A stretch of 64,000 nt of DNA, from NCBI GenBank assembly GCA_934045075.1, contig OW203734.1:9187516-9251515 (forward strand), in the 5' to 3' direction. Positions within the stretch are counted from its first letter, which is position 1; each line of letters opens with the position of its first letter. The notes beneath the pieces are model-generated. The model searched no databases, had not been told where the DNA came from, and was given only the letters and a program-made list of their open reading frames with translations. The translations under genes and the position numbers were made by a program. The DNA is from Yponomeuta sedellus (Eukaryota > Arthropoda > Insecta > Lepidoptera > Yponomeutidae). Positions 29,101 through 33,101 of this stretch are shown here, piece by piece.

Positions 29101-29155
29101 AGAAACGTACCTGATTCGCTTTGTTGATCTGTTTCTTGAGTCCAGCGAACGCCAT
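1829..29155 (-). CDS. EndoA: Endophilin A, partial (coding exons 1-8; SH3 end off the left edge)
   Basis: Endophilin A is a curvature-sensing BAR protein at presynaptic membranes. It recruits dynamin and synaptojanin through a C-terminal SH3 domain during vesicle endocytosis. Coding exons, in transcript order: 29155-29111, 10490-10422, 10031-9815, 5442-5309, 4903-4837, 4129-4044, 2977-2874 and 2196-1829. All introns are GT-AG and all phases agree, giving 363 codons plus one base. The protein starts [15 protein letters not shown] (amphipathic helix H0), continues through [20 protein letters not shown] (the membrane-inserting helix of the BAR dimer), [16 protein letters not shown] and [19 protein letters not shown], to [13 protein letters not shown] and an N/P/Q-rich linker. 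As I recall the Drosophila protein, it is close throughout. The SH3 exons are missing only because the window ends. Intron 1 is 18.6 kb and transposon-filled. The family is certain. Confidence 0.97.
2874..2977 (-). CDS. EndoA: EndoA coding exon 7
   Basis: 104 bases encoding [20 protein letters not shown] to LNSALMEK, the last BAR helix. Acceptor ATCCGCAG, donor GTAAGC after two bases of a Lys codon. A diverged copy of the sequence around its acceptor lies at 3515-3600. Confidence 0.96.
3130..3470 (+). repeat. Interspersed repeat, copy 1 of a family shared with 34153-34370 and 15140-15345
   Basis: Contains GGCCTCTGACTTGGCT, GCCATCTATCGAC, CGTTTAACGTGCC and CACTCAGGCAGCC, all shared with the copy in the Myb-like gene intron (34153-34370). 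A reverse-strand copy lies at 15140-15345. It sits in the intron between EndoA exons 6 and 7. Likely a LINE- or SINE-derived family; class not established. Confidence 0.7.
4044..4129 (-). CDS. EndoA: EndoA coding exon 6
   Basis: 86 bases encoding [20 protein letters not shown] and GMFNLLDND. Acceptor ATTGCAG, donor GTGAGT at a GAT codon; phase 0 into exon 7. Confidence 0.96.
4837..4903 (-). CDS. EndoA: EndoA coding exon 5
   Basis: 67 bases encoding [20 protein letters not shown] and AK. Acceptor TTTCTAG, donor GTGATT; ends one base into an Asp codon. The basic stretch belongs to the concave membrane-binding face of the BAR dimer. Confidence 0.96.
5309..5442 (-). CDS. EndoA: EndoA coding exon 4
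   Basis: 134 bases encoding [20 protein letters not shown] and on to QTKDLKEVM. Acceptor TTATTCCAG, donor GTCAGT. Only about 50 bases separate the acceptor from the truncated LINE at 5490. Confidence 0.96.
5490..8045 (+). mobile_element. Non-LTR retrotransposon (Jockey/CR1 group), 5'-truncated
   Basis: The element starts inside the endonuclease domain, so it is truncated at the 5' end like most LINE copies. It continues through the connector and reverse transcriptase and ends in a 3' UTR with ACTTTGAATAAAACC and a tail of CATTT units (8025-8045). A second, shorter copy of the 3' UTR lies at 14415-14573, which confirms the 3' boundary. It lies antisense to EndoA in the intron between exons 3 and 4. 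Clade assignment beyond Jockey/CR1 would need a tree. Confidence 0.85.
5500..7846 (+). pseudogene. LINE ORF2 remnant: endonuclease end plus reverse transcriptase, one frameshift
   Basis: The first part (5500 to about 5955) encodes the end of an APE-type endonuclease, with CLDNVF and the terminal SDHNGQ motif, then a connector containing [15 protein letters not shown]. Near 5955-5965 the frame shifts by one base. The long second frame (open 5852-7846) carries the reverse transcriptase: [52 protein letters not shown] and the catalytic FADDTSL. The RT domain itself is uninterrupted, so the copy is fairly young. It cannot make a complete ORF2 because the N-terminus is missing and the frame is broken. 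Confidence 0.85.
8046..9814. other. EndoA intron, repeat scraps only
   Basis: Contains the LINE scraps at 8195 and 9690 and a (CT)n run at 9072-9095 beside GGCCTATGCCCTGCTGTGGG, which is a LINE tail. No exon or ORF worth calling. Confidence 0.6.
8195..8275 (-). repeat. LINE ORF C-terminal fragment
   Basis: The minus strand encodes NVDEAK followed by a decayed tail. The plus-strand copy at 45595-45690 reads NVDEAKVICQDRGKWESLVS, then AYPSW and a stop, a C-terminus typical of abundant lepidopteran LINEs. A third scrap lies at 9690-9765. Confidence 0.5.
9815..10031 (-). CDS. EndoA: EndoA coding exon 3
   Basis: 217 bases, [20 protein letters not shown] to GEDSIF, including [20 protein letters not shown]. 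Acceptor CTTACAG, donor GTAAGT. It ends one base into a Ser codon completed by exon 4. The downstream intron (5443-9814) carries the LINE. Confidence 0.96.
10422..10490 (-). CDS. EndoA: EndoA coding exon 2
   Basis: Twenty-three codons, [15 protein letters not shown] to EMER, between acceptor TCCACAG and donor GTAAGT; phase 0 on both sides. This is the start of BAR helix 1. Confidence 0.95.
10491..14414. other. EndoA intron 1, left part
   Basis: AT-rich. Holds decayed RTE-like LINE tails (11080-11165 plus strand, GGACTATGTCCAGTAGTGG; 11455-11495 reverse strand) and a SINE fragment at 12909-12995. Short open frames here show no family motif. Confidence 0.6.
12909..12995 (-). repeat. SINE body fragment
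   Basis: Contains CTAGGATACCCTGTACTATG and GACGTCACAAACATACAAAC, matching the reverse complement of the SINE at 46995-47180 and the copy at 57001-57130. Confidence 0.6.
14415..14573 (+). repeat. Second 3' end of the LINE seen at 5490-8045
   Basis: Shares TTTTGTCCATTTTTTCTCC, TTTTGAAATG.ACACCTAGTT and ACTTTGA.TAAAACCTTTTC with 7905-8040 and ends in TTTCATTTCAT. About 150 bases of 3' UTR only: a severely truncated insertion. Confidence 0.8.
15140..15452. repeat. Repeat family copy (reverse strand) joined to a LINE tail with (ATG)n
   Basis: 15140-15345 carries, in reverse, the family of 3130-3470 (AGCGGTTCCGTG, GCACGTTAAGCAGTTGGTG). 15345-15452 is a plus-strand LINE 3' end running into GATGATGATGATGATGAT. 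Confidence 0.6.
17030..17270 (-). repeat. tRNA-headed SINE-like repeat
   Basis: The minus strand begins GAGCGGTAGTAGCGG and reaches a B-box-like GTGGGTTCGAATCC, then a body containing the complement of CAGGTTTCCTCACGATG. A related scrap with CACTCAGGTTTCCTCACG lies at 39108-39133. The tRNA-like part is too decayed to fold properly, so it is a repeat and not a tRNA gene. Confidence 0.6.
17335..17470. repeat. Interspersed repeat shared with 26866-27050
   Basis: GGGAGTTTTACCTGCTTTACAGAA, a block with TTTTCTTTTGTAAGTT and TTGGCCTCCTATC recur at 26910-27035. The 26866 copy also has GGCCAAGTGCGTGTGGGCCC and GTAGGGTTCCGTAG, seen again near 40195 and, reversed, at 45383-45430. A widespread lepidopteran family; class not assigned. 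Confidence 0.6.
18262..18978. repeat. Compound tetranucleotide array, left part
   Basis: Consecutive blocks: AAGC (18262-18278), a few AGAC, GGAC (about 18283-18420), GAAC (about 18421-18720) and AAAC (18721-18978). Within the three long blocks I see no interruption. Adjacent blocks differ by single substitutions, and the array resumes beyond the errantivirus with AAAC then AAAT. The reverse strand is open in three frames as Phe/Val/Cys-type repeats of period four. These are artefacts of a 4-bp repeat in a triplet code, not proteins. Confidence 0.97.
18979..19244 (-). repeat. 3' LTR of the errantivirus
   Basis: 266 bp, same sequence and orientation as 26155-26420. Abuts the AAAC array on the left and the purine tract on the right. 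Confidence 0.95.
19245..19255 (-). other. Polypurine tract
   Basis: The minus strand reads GAGAGGGGAGG immediately before the 3' LTR, the expected place for plus-strand DNA priming. Confidence 0.85.
19266..21005 (-). CDS. env: Errantivirus envelope-like glycoprotein
   Basis: 579 residues, full length. Visible parts are an N-terminal hydrophobic signal ([13 protein letters not shown], about 10-22), a furin-type site RVRR at 117-120 followed by a hydrophobic glycine-containing fusion-peptide-like segment, several N-X-S/T sites, and one membrane anchor near 517-535 with a short basic and polar tail. This is the architecture of errantivirus Env and the related baculovirus F fusion proteins. Env is normally made from a spliced RNA; I did not locate its splice sites. 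The frame is intact, so envelope production is possible in principle. Whether the element is infectious cannot be judged from sequence. Confidence 0.92.
   Translation of the reverse strand: MSLRVPNCYRVVLVLIAHSIAAQQTNPEIRLENLDNGPGLLPFRLGATRLTLHYHSFIQHIQLSDISEQITSIQGQLLDYKNKLSDDTYLIYELQVDYLNAKLAKVLEHLETLRPNRVRRGLINGLGSLIKSITGNLDYSDATRYDDALRTLKSDENKIVNEFNNHISISKDLMDQHTRIIHKLVENQIKINDTLHLILNSDIFKDANLIQHAKFAQYLAIITENVDDVFAELIRLENMLAFIRASSTHHSMINFRVLGNMLNRLVKIYGRDHVLDLELREYYDLIKPGYYYSGNQIVIVFKFPIFDVDSYDLYKLSIAPNKFMQALIPPYPLIATNRKGYVYIEAECPKHNDWYLCGEKADHHLRHQPDCIQNLILNQSLEKTCKLTSVTLTKVSMEELDEKHYVLAFPNVTRIHTVCGREDYNVLQGSYLVTLPVNCFLHTPEFTITNTNDQVIGRPLKITEVSFNPENQDAESLHLKLNSINLRGLHDIQQRVMLQPKISIEPASSRYLYHTTIPFYAMLSGALALAMIWAVHRYKLQRRADEATAKVDVPTYATPGTSGTQKLPSAIFHHLKTQK
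20902..24483 (-). CDS. pol: Errantivirus Pol: protease, reverse transcriptase, RNase H, integrase
   Basis: 1193 residues counted from 24483. The frame is open back through the gag stop (-1 relative to gag), so 24483 marks only the first initiator-like codon. Domains: aspartic protease LLIDTGAN (3-10); reverse transcriptase with [14 protein letters not shown] (351-364), [15 protein letters not shown] and catalytic YLDD (414-417); RNase H TTDASN with Asp563; integrase zinc finger His839/His847/Cys877/Cys880; catalytic core Asp910, Asp963 and Glu999 with D-35-E spacing ([15 protein letters not shown]). No stop or frameshift. The last 104 bases overlap env in another frame, a normal errantivirus arrangement. 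Confidence 0.95.
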   Translation of the reverse strand: MRLLIDTGANQSFISPEAVDRFYAHLPLNFDPFEVTNVHATSRNNYSITVPCFDEFRDSETIKLFIYKFHEYFDGLIGLDLLEKWEAKIDLKDKQLITQFSTNPIHMYNSRNVNLYEDVIPANSSKLVRIPVNVHDGDAFISEQIMSNCVINECLTTVTNSRGFVEISNPTSNDLIFSMDRAVLAETYTIECTRPEHPSARSNEVLSRLRTDHLNAEEKANLEALCQKYADVFYIEGENLTFTNKIKHRIRTTDELPVYTKSYRYPYVHRDEVKNQIGKMLDQGIIQPSESAWSSPIWVVPKKADASGKTKWRLVVDFRKVNEKTYDDKYPIPNISDVLDKLGNCQYFTTLDLASGFYQVEMDPTDIPKTAFNVENGHYEFLRMPMGLKNSPSTFQRVMDNVLQGLQNVICLVYLDDIIVFSTSLQEHIINLEKVFKRLRESNFKIQMDKSEFLKLETAYLGHVITREGIKPNPDKISAIEKYPIPRTPKEIKQFLGLIGYYRKFIPDFARLTKPLTQCLKKGRKVTLNAEYIECFEKCKTLLTNDPILQYPDFTKDFLLTTDASNIAIGAVLSQGPVGSDKPVCYASRTLNDSEQNYSTIEKELLAIVWATKYFRPYLYGRKFKILTDHKPLQWVMSLKEPNSRLTRWKLKLSEFDFSVIYKKGSSNTNADALSRVEIHNEELDSIIEELSSLLANPSKTPPSVHNSCTASAHTSRENPILEVPIVEEPLNKFHRQICITLVGDIKKRPTVTKPFDTHTRTVVQVSESNLEHDVVHVIKEFVNPKVKTALLINPPLAMYKIIPIIQEQFKSSAMNLVLAKTEVENVKEYFRQQEIIKHYQDGKTNHRGINECYLALSRRYYWPKMREEITKFINSCTTCGQAKYDRNPIKQQFNIVPPATKPFEIVHMDLLTVQNEKYLTIVDVFSKYAQAYHLRDGTAISVFQALLNFCTHHGLPLTIVTDNGTEFTNQLFSEFTTLHKIIHHRTLPHTPNENGIVERFHSTLLEHLRLLKLRHKDDVINLVPYAILAYNSSIHSFTKCRPYDVITGHFDPRDPFDLDLTKQLLQQYIMNHREQMKIVYDTINESSLANRTNIIENRNKTREPEAEYQPGQRVFVNNPLASRQKLAPRYFQDKVLADLPIHIYTSRKRGPVAKSRLKRVPKSAQLLQGGTGPDCSFDSGPADQSGDKTREP
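24540..25754 (-). CDS. gag: Errantivirus Gag
   Basis: 404 residues, structural polyprotein of the particle. It starts [20 protein letters not shown]; the N-terminal half is an alpha-helical capsid-like region ([20 protein letters not shown]). The middle is rich in Pro, Asn and Gln, and the C-terminus is acidic and Tyr-rich ([15 protein letters not shown]). No CCHC zinc knuckle is visible, as is usual for errantiviruses. A 5' leader of about 380 bases separates it from the LTR. It ends in a run of four A and TAG, and the pol frame is open across that point in the -1 frame, so a -1 shift probably yields Gag-Pol. Confidence 0.9.
   Translation of the reverse strand: MADVDTIFKALRLVPEFDGNPHILPRFINLCNQIVAEYATENALSQLCLVNGILNKITGQAARIINSNGIPENWIDIRSALVNNFSDQRDETALYNDLMLATQGQNTPQEFYDRCVNLFSTIMTYVTLHETVQTTIEAKRTLYKRLTMQAYVRGLKEPLGSRVRCMRPDSVEKALEFVQEELNVIYLQNRNESVTDKRPLLPKVTAMAPAMPFIKPFNSPAQMPAPVPIWQPPQQTWKPNFQHNHSLRPVNMPTRTQQMFRAPPPNYNPHQNNFRVQPRNSFQGPKPMSGVSNFQARPLPPTGRDWRVHGNPPPSNYFKTREMNMNECAEYGNYYQCPEYYPYYVDSDGYCYSDTVETPYYVDSEVYESSGECTILPYEEPTPSSSTAEEQQDFPKRTKSDKLK
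26137..26154 (-). other. Primer-binding site, tRNA-Ser type
   Basis: Directly after the 5' LTR the minus strand reads GGCGCAGCCGGTAGGATA, complementary to a CCA-tailed tRNA 3' end of the serine type, as in the 17.6/297 group of errantiviruses. Confidence 0.75.
26155..26420 (-). repeat. 5' LTR of the errantivirus
   Basis: 266 bp, ends AATTAC/GTAATT as inverted repeats. No difference seen from the left LTR. Carries the promoter and polyadenylation signals by position; I did not pin down individual elements. Confidence 0.95.
26421..26454. repeat. Compound tetranucleotide array, right part
   Basis: AACA units followed by AATA units, continuing the array cut at 18978 by the errantivirus. Confidence 0.9.
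26456..27731. other. EndoA intron 1, repeat-derived
   Basis: 26500-26590 holds CCAATCCGCGGTGGGC and a (CT)n run like the LINE tail at 9035-9120. 26866-27050 is the family shared with 17335-17470. No exon seen. Confidence 0.55.
27732..28315. repeat. Tandem direct duplication, two units of about 296 and 288 bp
   Basis: Unit 1 is 27732-28027 and unit 2 is 28028-28315, offset 296. I see no base difference except that unit 2 lacks one 9-bp ATCCCATCC step in a small CCATC-type repeat near its end. Unit ends share GCAAGACA, then diverge (AT... against CG...). It lies in EndoA intron 1, about 0.8 kb from exon 1. Confidence 0.95.
28316..29110. other. EndoA intron 1, start
   Basis: The intron side of the exon 1 donor. 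No repeat family or coding exon recognised. 28420-28520 is richer in CpG and TCGAG-type steps than its surroundings. Confidence 0.5.
29111..29155 (-). CDS. EndoA: EndoA coding exon 1
   Basis: Fifteen codons, [15 protein letters not shown], ending CAG with donor GTACGT. The N-terminal amphipathic helix typical of endophilins fixes the ATG at 29155-29153. It joins exon 2 in phase 0. Confidence 0.95.
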
Positions 29156-29194
29156 CTCGAGTTACTCCTTATCTTAAACGCAATGTTTGATTAT
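29156..29194 (-). other. EndoA: EndoA 5' UTR piece, probably spliced
   Basis: Just upstream of the ATG the minus strand reads CTCGAG, and 39 bases upstream there is a pyrimidine-rich stretch ending GGTTTCAG, a good 3' splice site. This suggests an untranslated first exon and promoter further right. I could not identify that exon. Confidence 0.5.
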
Positions 29195-29274
29195 CTGAAA
29201 CCAACGAGAAAATATTATTTTATCCACACCATAATTACTATCATTACAAAACATTTTTAAAAACCTATTTCATC

Positions 29275-29540
29275 ATCATCATCATCGTCAGGCTATACTA
29301 GTCCACTGCTGGACATAGCCCTCCCCTAATGAGCGCCATAGCGCCCTGTCTTCAGTTTGCCGCATCCAGCATCCGCCTGCAGTTTTTCGCAGATCGTCAT
29401 CCCACCTAGTCGGGGGCGTCCCACACTACGTTTGCCGAGTCCTATTTAAAGGCTAAAAATTTCACCCATGCCGGGATTCGGACCCGCGACCTCTGGCTAT
29501 CCGTGCCAGCGCTCTTTCCAACTGAGCTAATGGGCGACTC
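29275..29540 (-). repeat. SINE: tRNA-like head with RTE-type LINE tail
   Basis: Reading the minus strand from 29540: GTCGCCCATTAGCTCAGTTG (A-box region), an anticodon-like arm CTGGC/GCCAG, GGGTCCGAATCCCGG (B box), then a body. The body ends GGGCTATGTCCAGCAGTGG and GATGATGATGATGATG, as in RTE LINEs. The T33 position is C and stems have mismatches, so it is not a functional tRNA. Confidence 0.8.
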
Positions 29541-29724
29541 ACCGGCATCAGTGAAATTTCGAACCTCTACACTATTCTATATTACGTACAGGCAGCGACA
29601 AGTGTTAGTGCATTAAAAATAGTATAATCATGTGGGTACAGCGATATCATTCCGATGTAAAATCCTAACTGCAAAGTAGGTACTCGGGGCTGTAAGTGAT
29701 GCAATTTACTTCAGCCAGATGTCG

Positions 29725-29935
29725 CTGCCTGTACGTAATAGAGAATAGTGTAAACAGGTTCAAAATTTCACTGATGCTGATGAGTCGCCCATTAGCTCAG
29801 TTGGGAAGAGCGCTGGCACGGATAGCCAGAGGTCGCGGGTTCGAATCCCGGCATGGGTGGAATTTTTAGCCTCTAAATAGGTTTTTAAAATTGTCCTTAG
29901 CACGGGTTAGTGCATTAAAAATAAAAATAGTATAA
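29725..29935 (+). repeat. Inverted partner of the tRNA-like repeat
   Basis: Carries the same tRNA-like head on the plus strand (29788-29862) followed by TTTTTAGCCTCTAAATAGG and GCACGGGTTAGTGCATTAAA. With 29450-29606 it forms a fold-back with arms of about 155 bases and a spacer of about 120; the inner ends are TACAGGCAGCGACA and its complement. A third copy is at 43081-43320. Confidence 0.8.
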
Positions 29936-31319
29936 TTACAAAACATTACCGAAGAATACTCTATCTTTCTTCCGATAGAGCTGCGAAGGCTGTTGTAACT
30001 AACGACAAAGCCCGAACTACTTCAAAAGTTTCTAGGTATTCCCATTCGCATTCATGGGGTTTCATATAGAGGAAAGTTACAGTGTAGATTTTGCTGCGAC
30101 GACTGCTGAAATTCAGTAGGGTACTGACCCGACGGAATTTCTGGGCGTGGTCTTATATACATATTCTTTATACAACTAGTCTTCTAATATTGTTTGAATT
30201 TACAACAGGTTGACAGTAATGGCAATATTCTTTTCATCAAACAGATTTATGTGACGATTATTATCATGCAGTTATGTTACTCCGGATAATTAGACTTTAG
30301 TATGTGTAATTGTGTACAAAGTGCTGTTCAAAAAGTTCAAAAATTATTGTTACTGTTATACCACAGTCAAATTAAACGTGTTTATATAGTTTATAAAGTA
30401 CGATTCCTGAATAATTTAGACAAAACCAGAGTGTTCACCATCACAAGGACATTATGTAAGCAACTAAATGGGAAGATACGGGAAGGAACGCAAGTTCAAC
30501 GCAAAATATCTAAAACACCATCAGGATTTAAAACAGGTAAGCGTAGCGCTTGTTTAATCTTATACGCTGCAATAAAAACGCTGAAAATTATGGGTCCATT
30601 GTTTGGGATATTTTCGTAACAATTTTTTTTTATTTTTTTGCCATCGTAATATATGAATATAAAATTTGATTATGGTGTCCAGAATGGCTCGCTTTCGGGT
30701 CAGGCGTTAGTTTTTTAACACCCTGTATGAAAATAGCATGAGCTAACAAATGATGGGCATGAGCGATAGGAATTAAAGCTGATGATACTTGAATATACAA
30801 CTAAATATTCGGTGAATATTTCAAACGTCTGTTTTTGCCGTTATATATGTCGAGAAAAAACATCACTTACATTGTATATGGGAACCCTACTTAAATATTT
30901 ATATTGTTCTATTTTTATTTGTGGGTATAGCGGCAACAGCAACATGATCTTGAAAATATCAACTGTCACGGTTCATAGGATGCAACCTGGTGACAGACAA
31001 GACAATGGAGTCTTAGTAATAGGGTTCCGCTTTTACCCTTTGGATACGGAACCCCAAAAGGTGTGACTGTACGTAGGTGCGTTAGTGTGTAGCCTATACA
31101 AAACGAACCCAAACATATTTGAGAATCTAGTGGAGAAATCGTTCGAGAAAGTCCATTTGATATTTGGAAAACTATACAAAATCATTGTAGCAACGTTGTT
31201 ATGGCTTTGGAACTGTCCTAATATGACCCAGTTTTTTAACCAAACCAAAAAAGTACATATGTAAAATTAAACGTAGTATTATGCATGGCAGTCGTTAAGC
31301 CATGTCAGAGGTCTTATTG
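29936..31319. other. No gene recognised
   Basis: AT-rich. An open frame at 30302-30619 is basic and resembles nothing I know. 30715-30725 has TTAACACCCTGTATGA, a MITE-end-like motif also seen at 55238. EndoA's promoter and untranslated exon might lie in or beyond this stretch. Confidence 0.5.
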
Positions 31320-31895
31320 GTCTAACAATGTCGAAAACATTATCAAAATTTATTCTCGTTTCATTAGAGATATTTATTACACGAGTATATATTTAAAGTT
31401 TCGTACCTTAGAGGCGATACTCAAAACAGCCCTTCAATATTAATAGGTATTAATTAATTACGAGATAGAAGAATCTTTCAGCGACCGAACCGAAATATAT
31501 GTGGTGTTTCTTTGTCATCTCCTTCTCTACATATCCATATGTAGAGAAGGAGATGACAAAGAAACACCACATATAGTAATTTGAAAACAAAAGCCTGTTG
31601 CCTATACATATAGGCAATAGGAATCGAACTAGAAATCACAAAAAAATCAGCATCATAGAGGCGGACGGCATCTCAAATTTTAAGATTTCCAAGTGCCAAC
31701 GAGTCGCTATGACGCGGCCCGAACAACAAAATTCGTCGCGAAATATTAGTTAAAAACATTTCGAGACCATTCCGAGAGCTCTTATTAAACAACTTTTCCT
31801 TCATCCATTGGCGCAGCAATAAGTGGATAGCTCCTCTGGAACACGACGTTTTTGTATTGGCAGCGCGCCATGTGCCGCGATCGATAGCGTAAGTA
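31320..31895. repeat. Duplicated segment, copy A (contains an extra palindrome)
   Basis: Runs from GTCTAACAATGTCG to GCGTAAGTA and matches 37145-37678 almost base for base. It differs mainly by an inserted inverted copy of 38 bases at about 31499-31538, which makes a perfect hairpin with 31541-31578. Same orientation as copy B. No LTR signature (no primer site, purine tract or pol). Confidence 0.9.
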
Positions 31896-32725
31896 CCACG
31901 ACTTGCACCACGGGCTTAAATAGCATTTAACTTTATGATAAACAGAATTTTCAATTTAAATCACTGTTTCGTCTTGCACCATAAAACTTCAGTGCTTAAG
32001 TAACGATTAACAACTGTCAAAGTTAAATACCGGATATCGCCTATTTAGCGGACCTAAATCGTGATTAGTGAGTGAAGAAACGTCAAATTGATAAAGCTGT
32101 CAATCCGTGATTTCCGCTACGAACGAATACTATATTTTGAAAACACATGGATTATTCCGATGACGATGAAGAAATTGTGGAGTTGATAAGTCGGCCCATA
32201 ATGAGGGAATTTTTTCCGCGCACAAACCTTTTCGAAGCCCTTTCTGAAGAAAAGTTTTCAATGCCGGTTCAGATTAAAAAAAGCAACTGTTTTGGCATTG
32301 GTTCTACTACATTAACCAACAGATCTTGCTCTTCCCTAGTGAAGTTGGGTGCACGGTTCTACCTTTCTTGTTTTGCTCACTCATTATAATTAGCAAAGCA
32401 AACAGTAAAATAAAAGTTCGAAAGCTGTCAAAAAGTTGATCACGTTTCAACTCACGCAGACTCATGAATTCATAGACAAACTAAACGTGTTACATTGAAA
32501 ATATAAAATATACGTTATACGTTGTCTCTCGATGATAACATCGAGAGACAACGTGTAACGAAACGTTCTGTGCTGTTTAACCGACATATTTAGTAAAATA
32601 TAATTTAAAAAGCTTCGTGCAAGACACCTCTAATCATATTTATGCAAAACGTGTTTAGTGAGTTAATCATGTTTAGTTAATTGTATTTAGTAAGCTGTTT
32701 AATGGGAACGTGGTGCAAGTCACCC
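31893..32725 (+). mobile_element. Decayed PIF/Harbinger element
   Basis: Ends carry inverted repeats: left GACTTGCACCACG (31900 region), right CGTGGTGCAAGTCACCC. TAA flanks both sides (31890-31892, 32726-32728), the usual PIF/Harbinger target. Inside is a truncated transposase start, MDYSDDDEEIVELI and FEALSEEKF (32147-32275), resembling the N-terminus of the intact nuclease next door. The outermost few bases of the two ends do not match well, so exact borders are uncertain. Confidence 0.7.
32147..32389 (+). pseudogene. PIF/Harbinger nuclease remnant
   Basis: About the first 40 residues, acidic and with FEALSEEKF, look like the N-terminal leader of HARBI1-type nucleases. After residue 40 the similarity stops, apparently through an internal deletion, and the frame runs into unrelated sequence. 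None of the DDE motifs remain. Confidence 0.55.
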
Positions 32726-32728
32726 TAA

Positions 32729-32740
32729 CAGCCGGTTTCC
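32729..32740 (+). repeat. Left terminal inverted repeat of the PIF element
   Basis: CAGCCGGTTTCC, preceded by TAA. Confidence 0.85.
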
Positions 32741-33101
32741 GAGACAATCCTAACTCAACGAATCAGCTAACAGACTGTCACATTTGACAATCTGTTAACA
32801 TGTGGTTAGCATGCGTTGGGTTTCTAGAACGCAAATCATTGGAAAATTAGATAATCTATTGTTAACTGCTGATTTGATTATTCTTGTGGTCACCCAGGTA
32901 AACTCGTTCATTTTCACTCACTCACTTTTATTCTTTACTTGCTAATCTGTGGTTTTGTTTCTGTCTAACAAATAGGTTTGTCTCTATCTGGGTCAAATAT
33001 TTTTGACGTTAGGCGGTTTATTCTGTGATGATGAATCAAAACAAACTATCAACAGCGGCGTCTACATAACGTGTCGACTATTTTATCTAATATTCGCAGA
33101 A

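Noticed and set aside
29455..29535. Functional tRNA genes at 29455-29535, 29788-29862 and 43148-43225
   Set aside because: The anticodon loop lacks T33 and stems have mismatches. The units continue into shared SINE bodies and occur as repeats.
30302..30619. Plus-strand 105-residue basic frame upstream of EndoA
   Set aside because: No family recognised and composition is not distinctive. Kept only as a note in the gene-free stretch.
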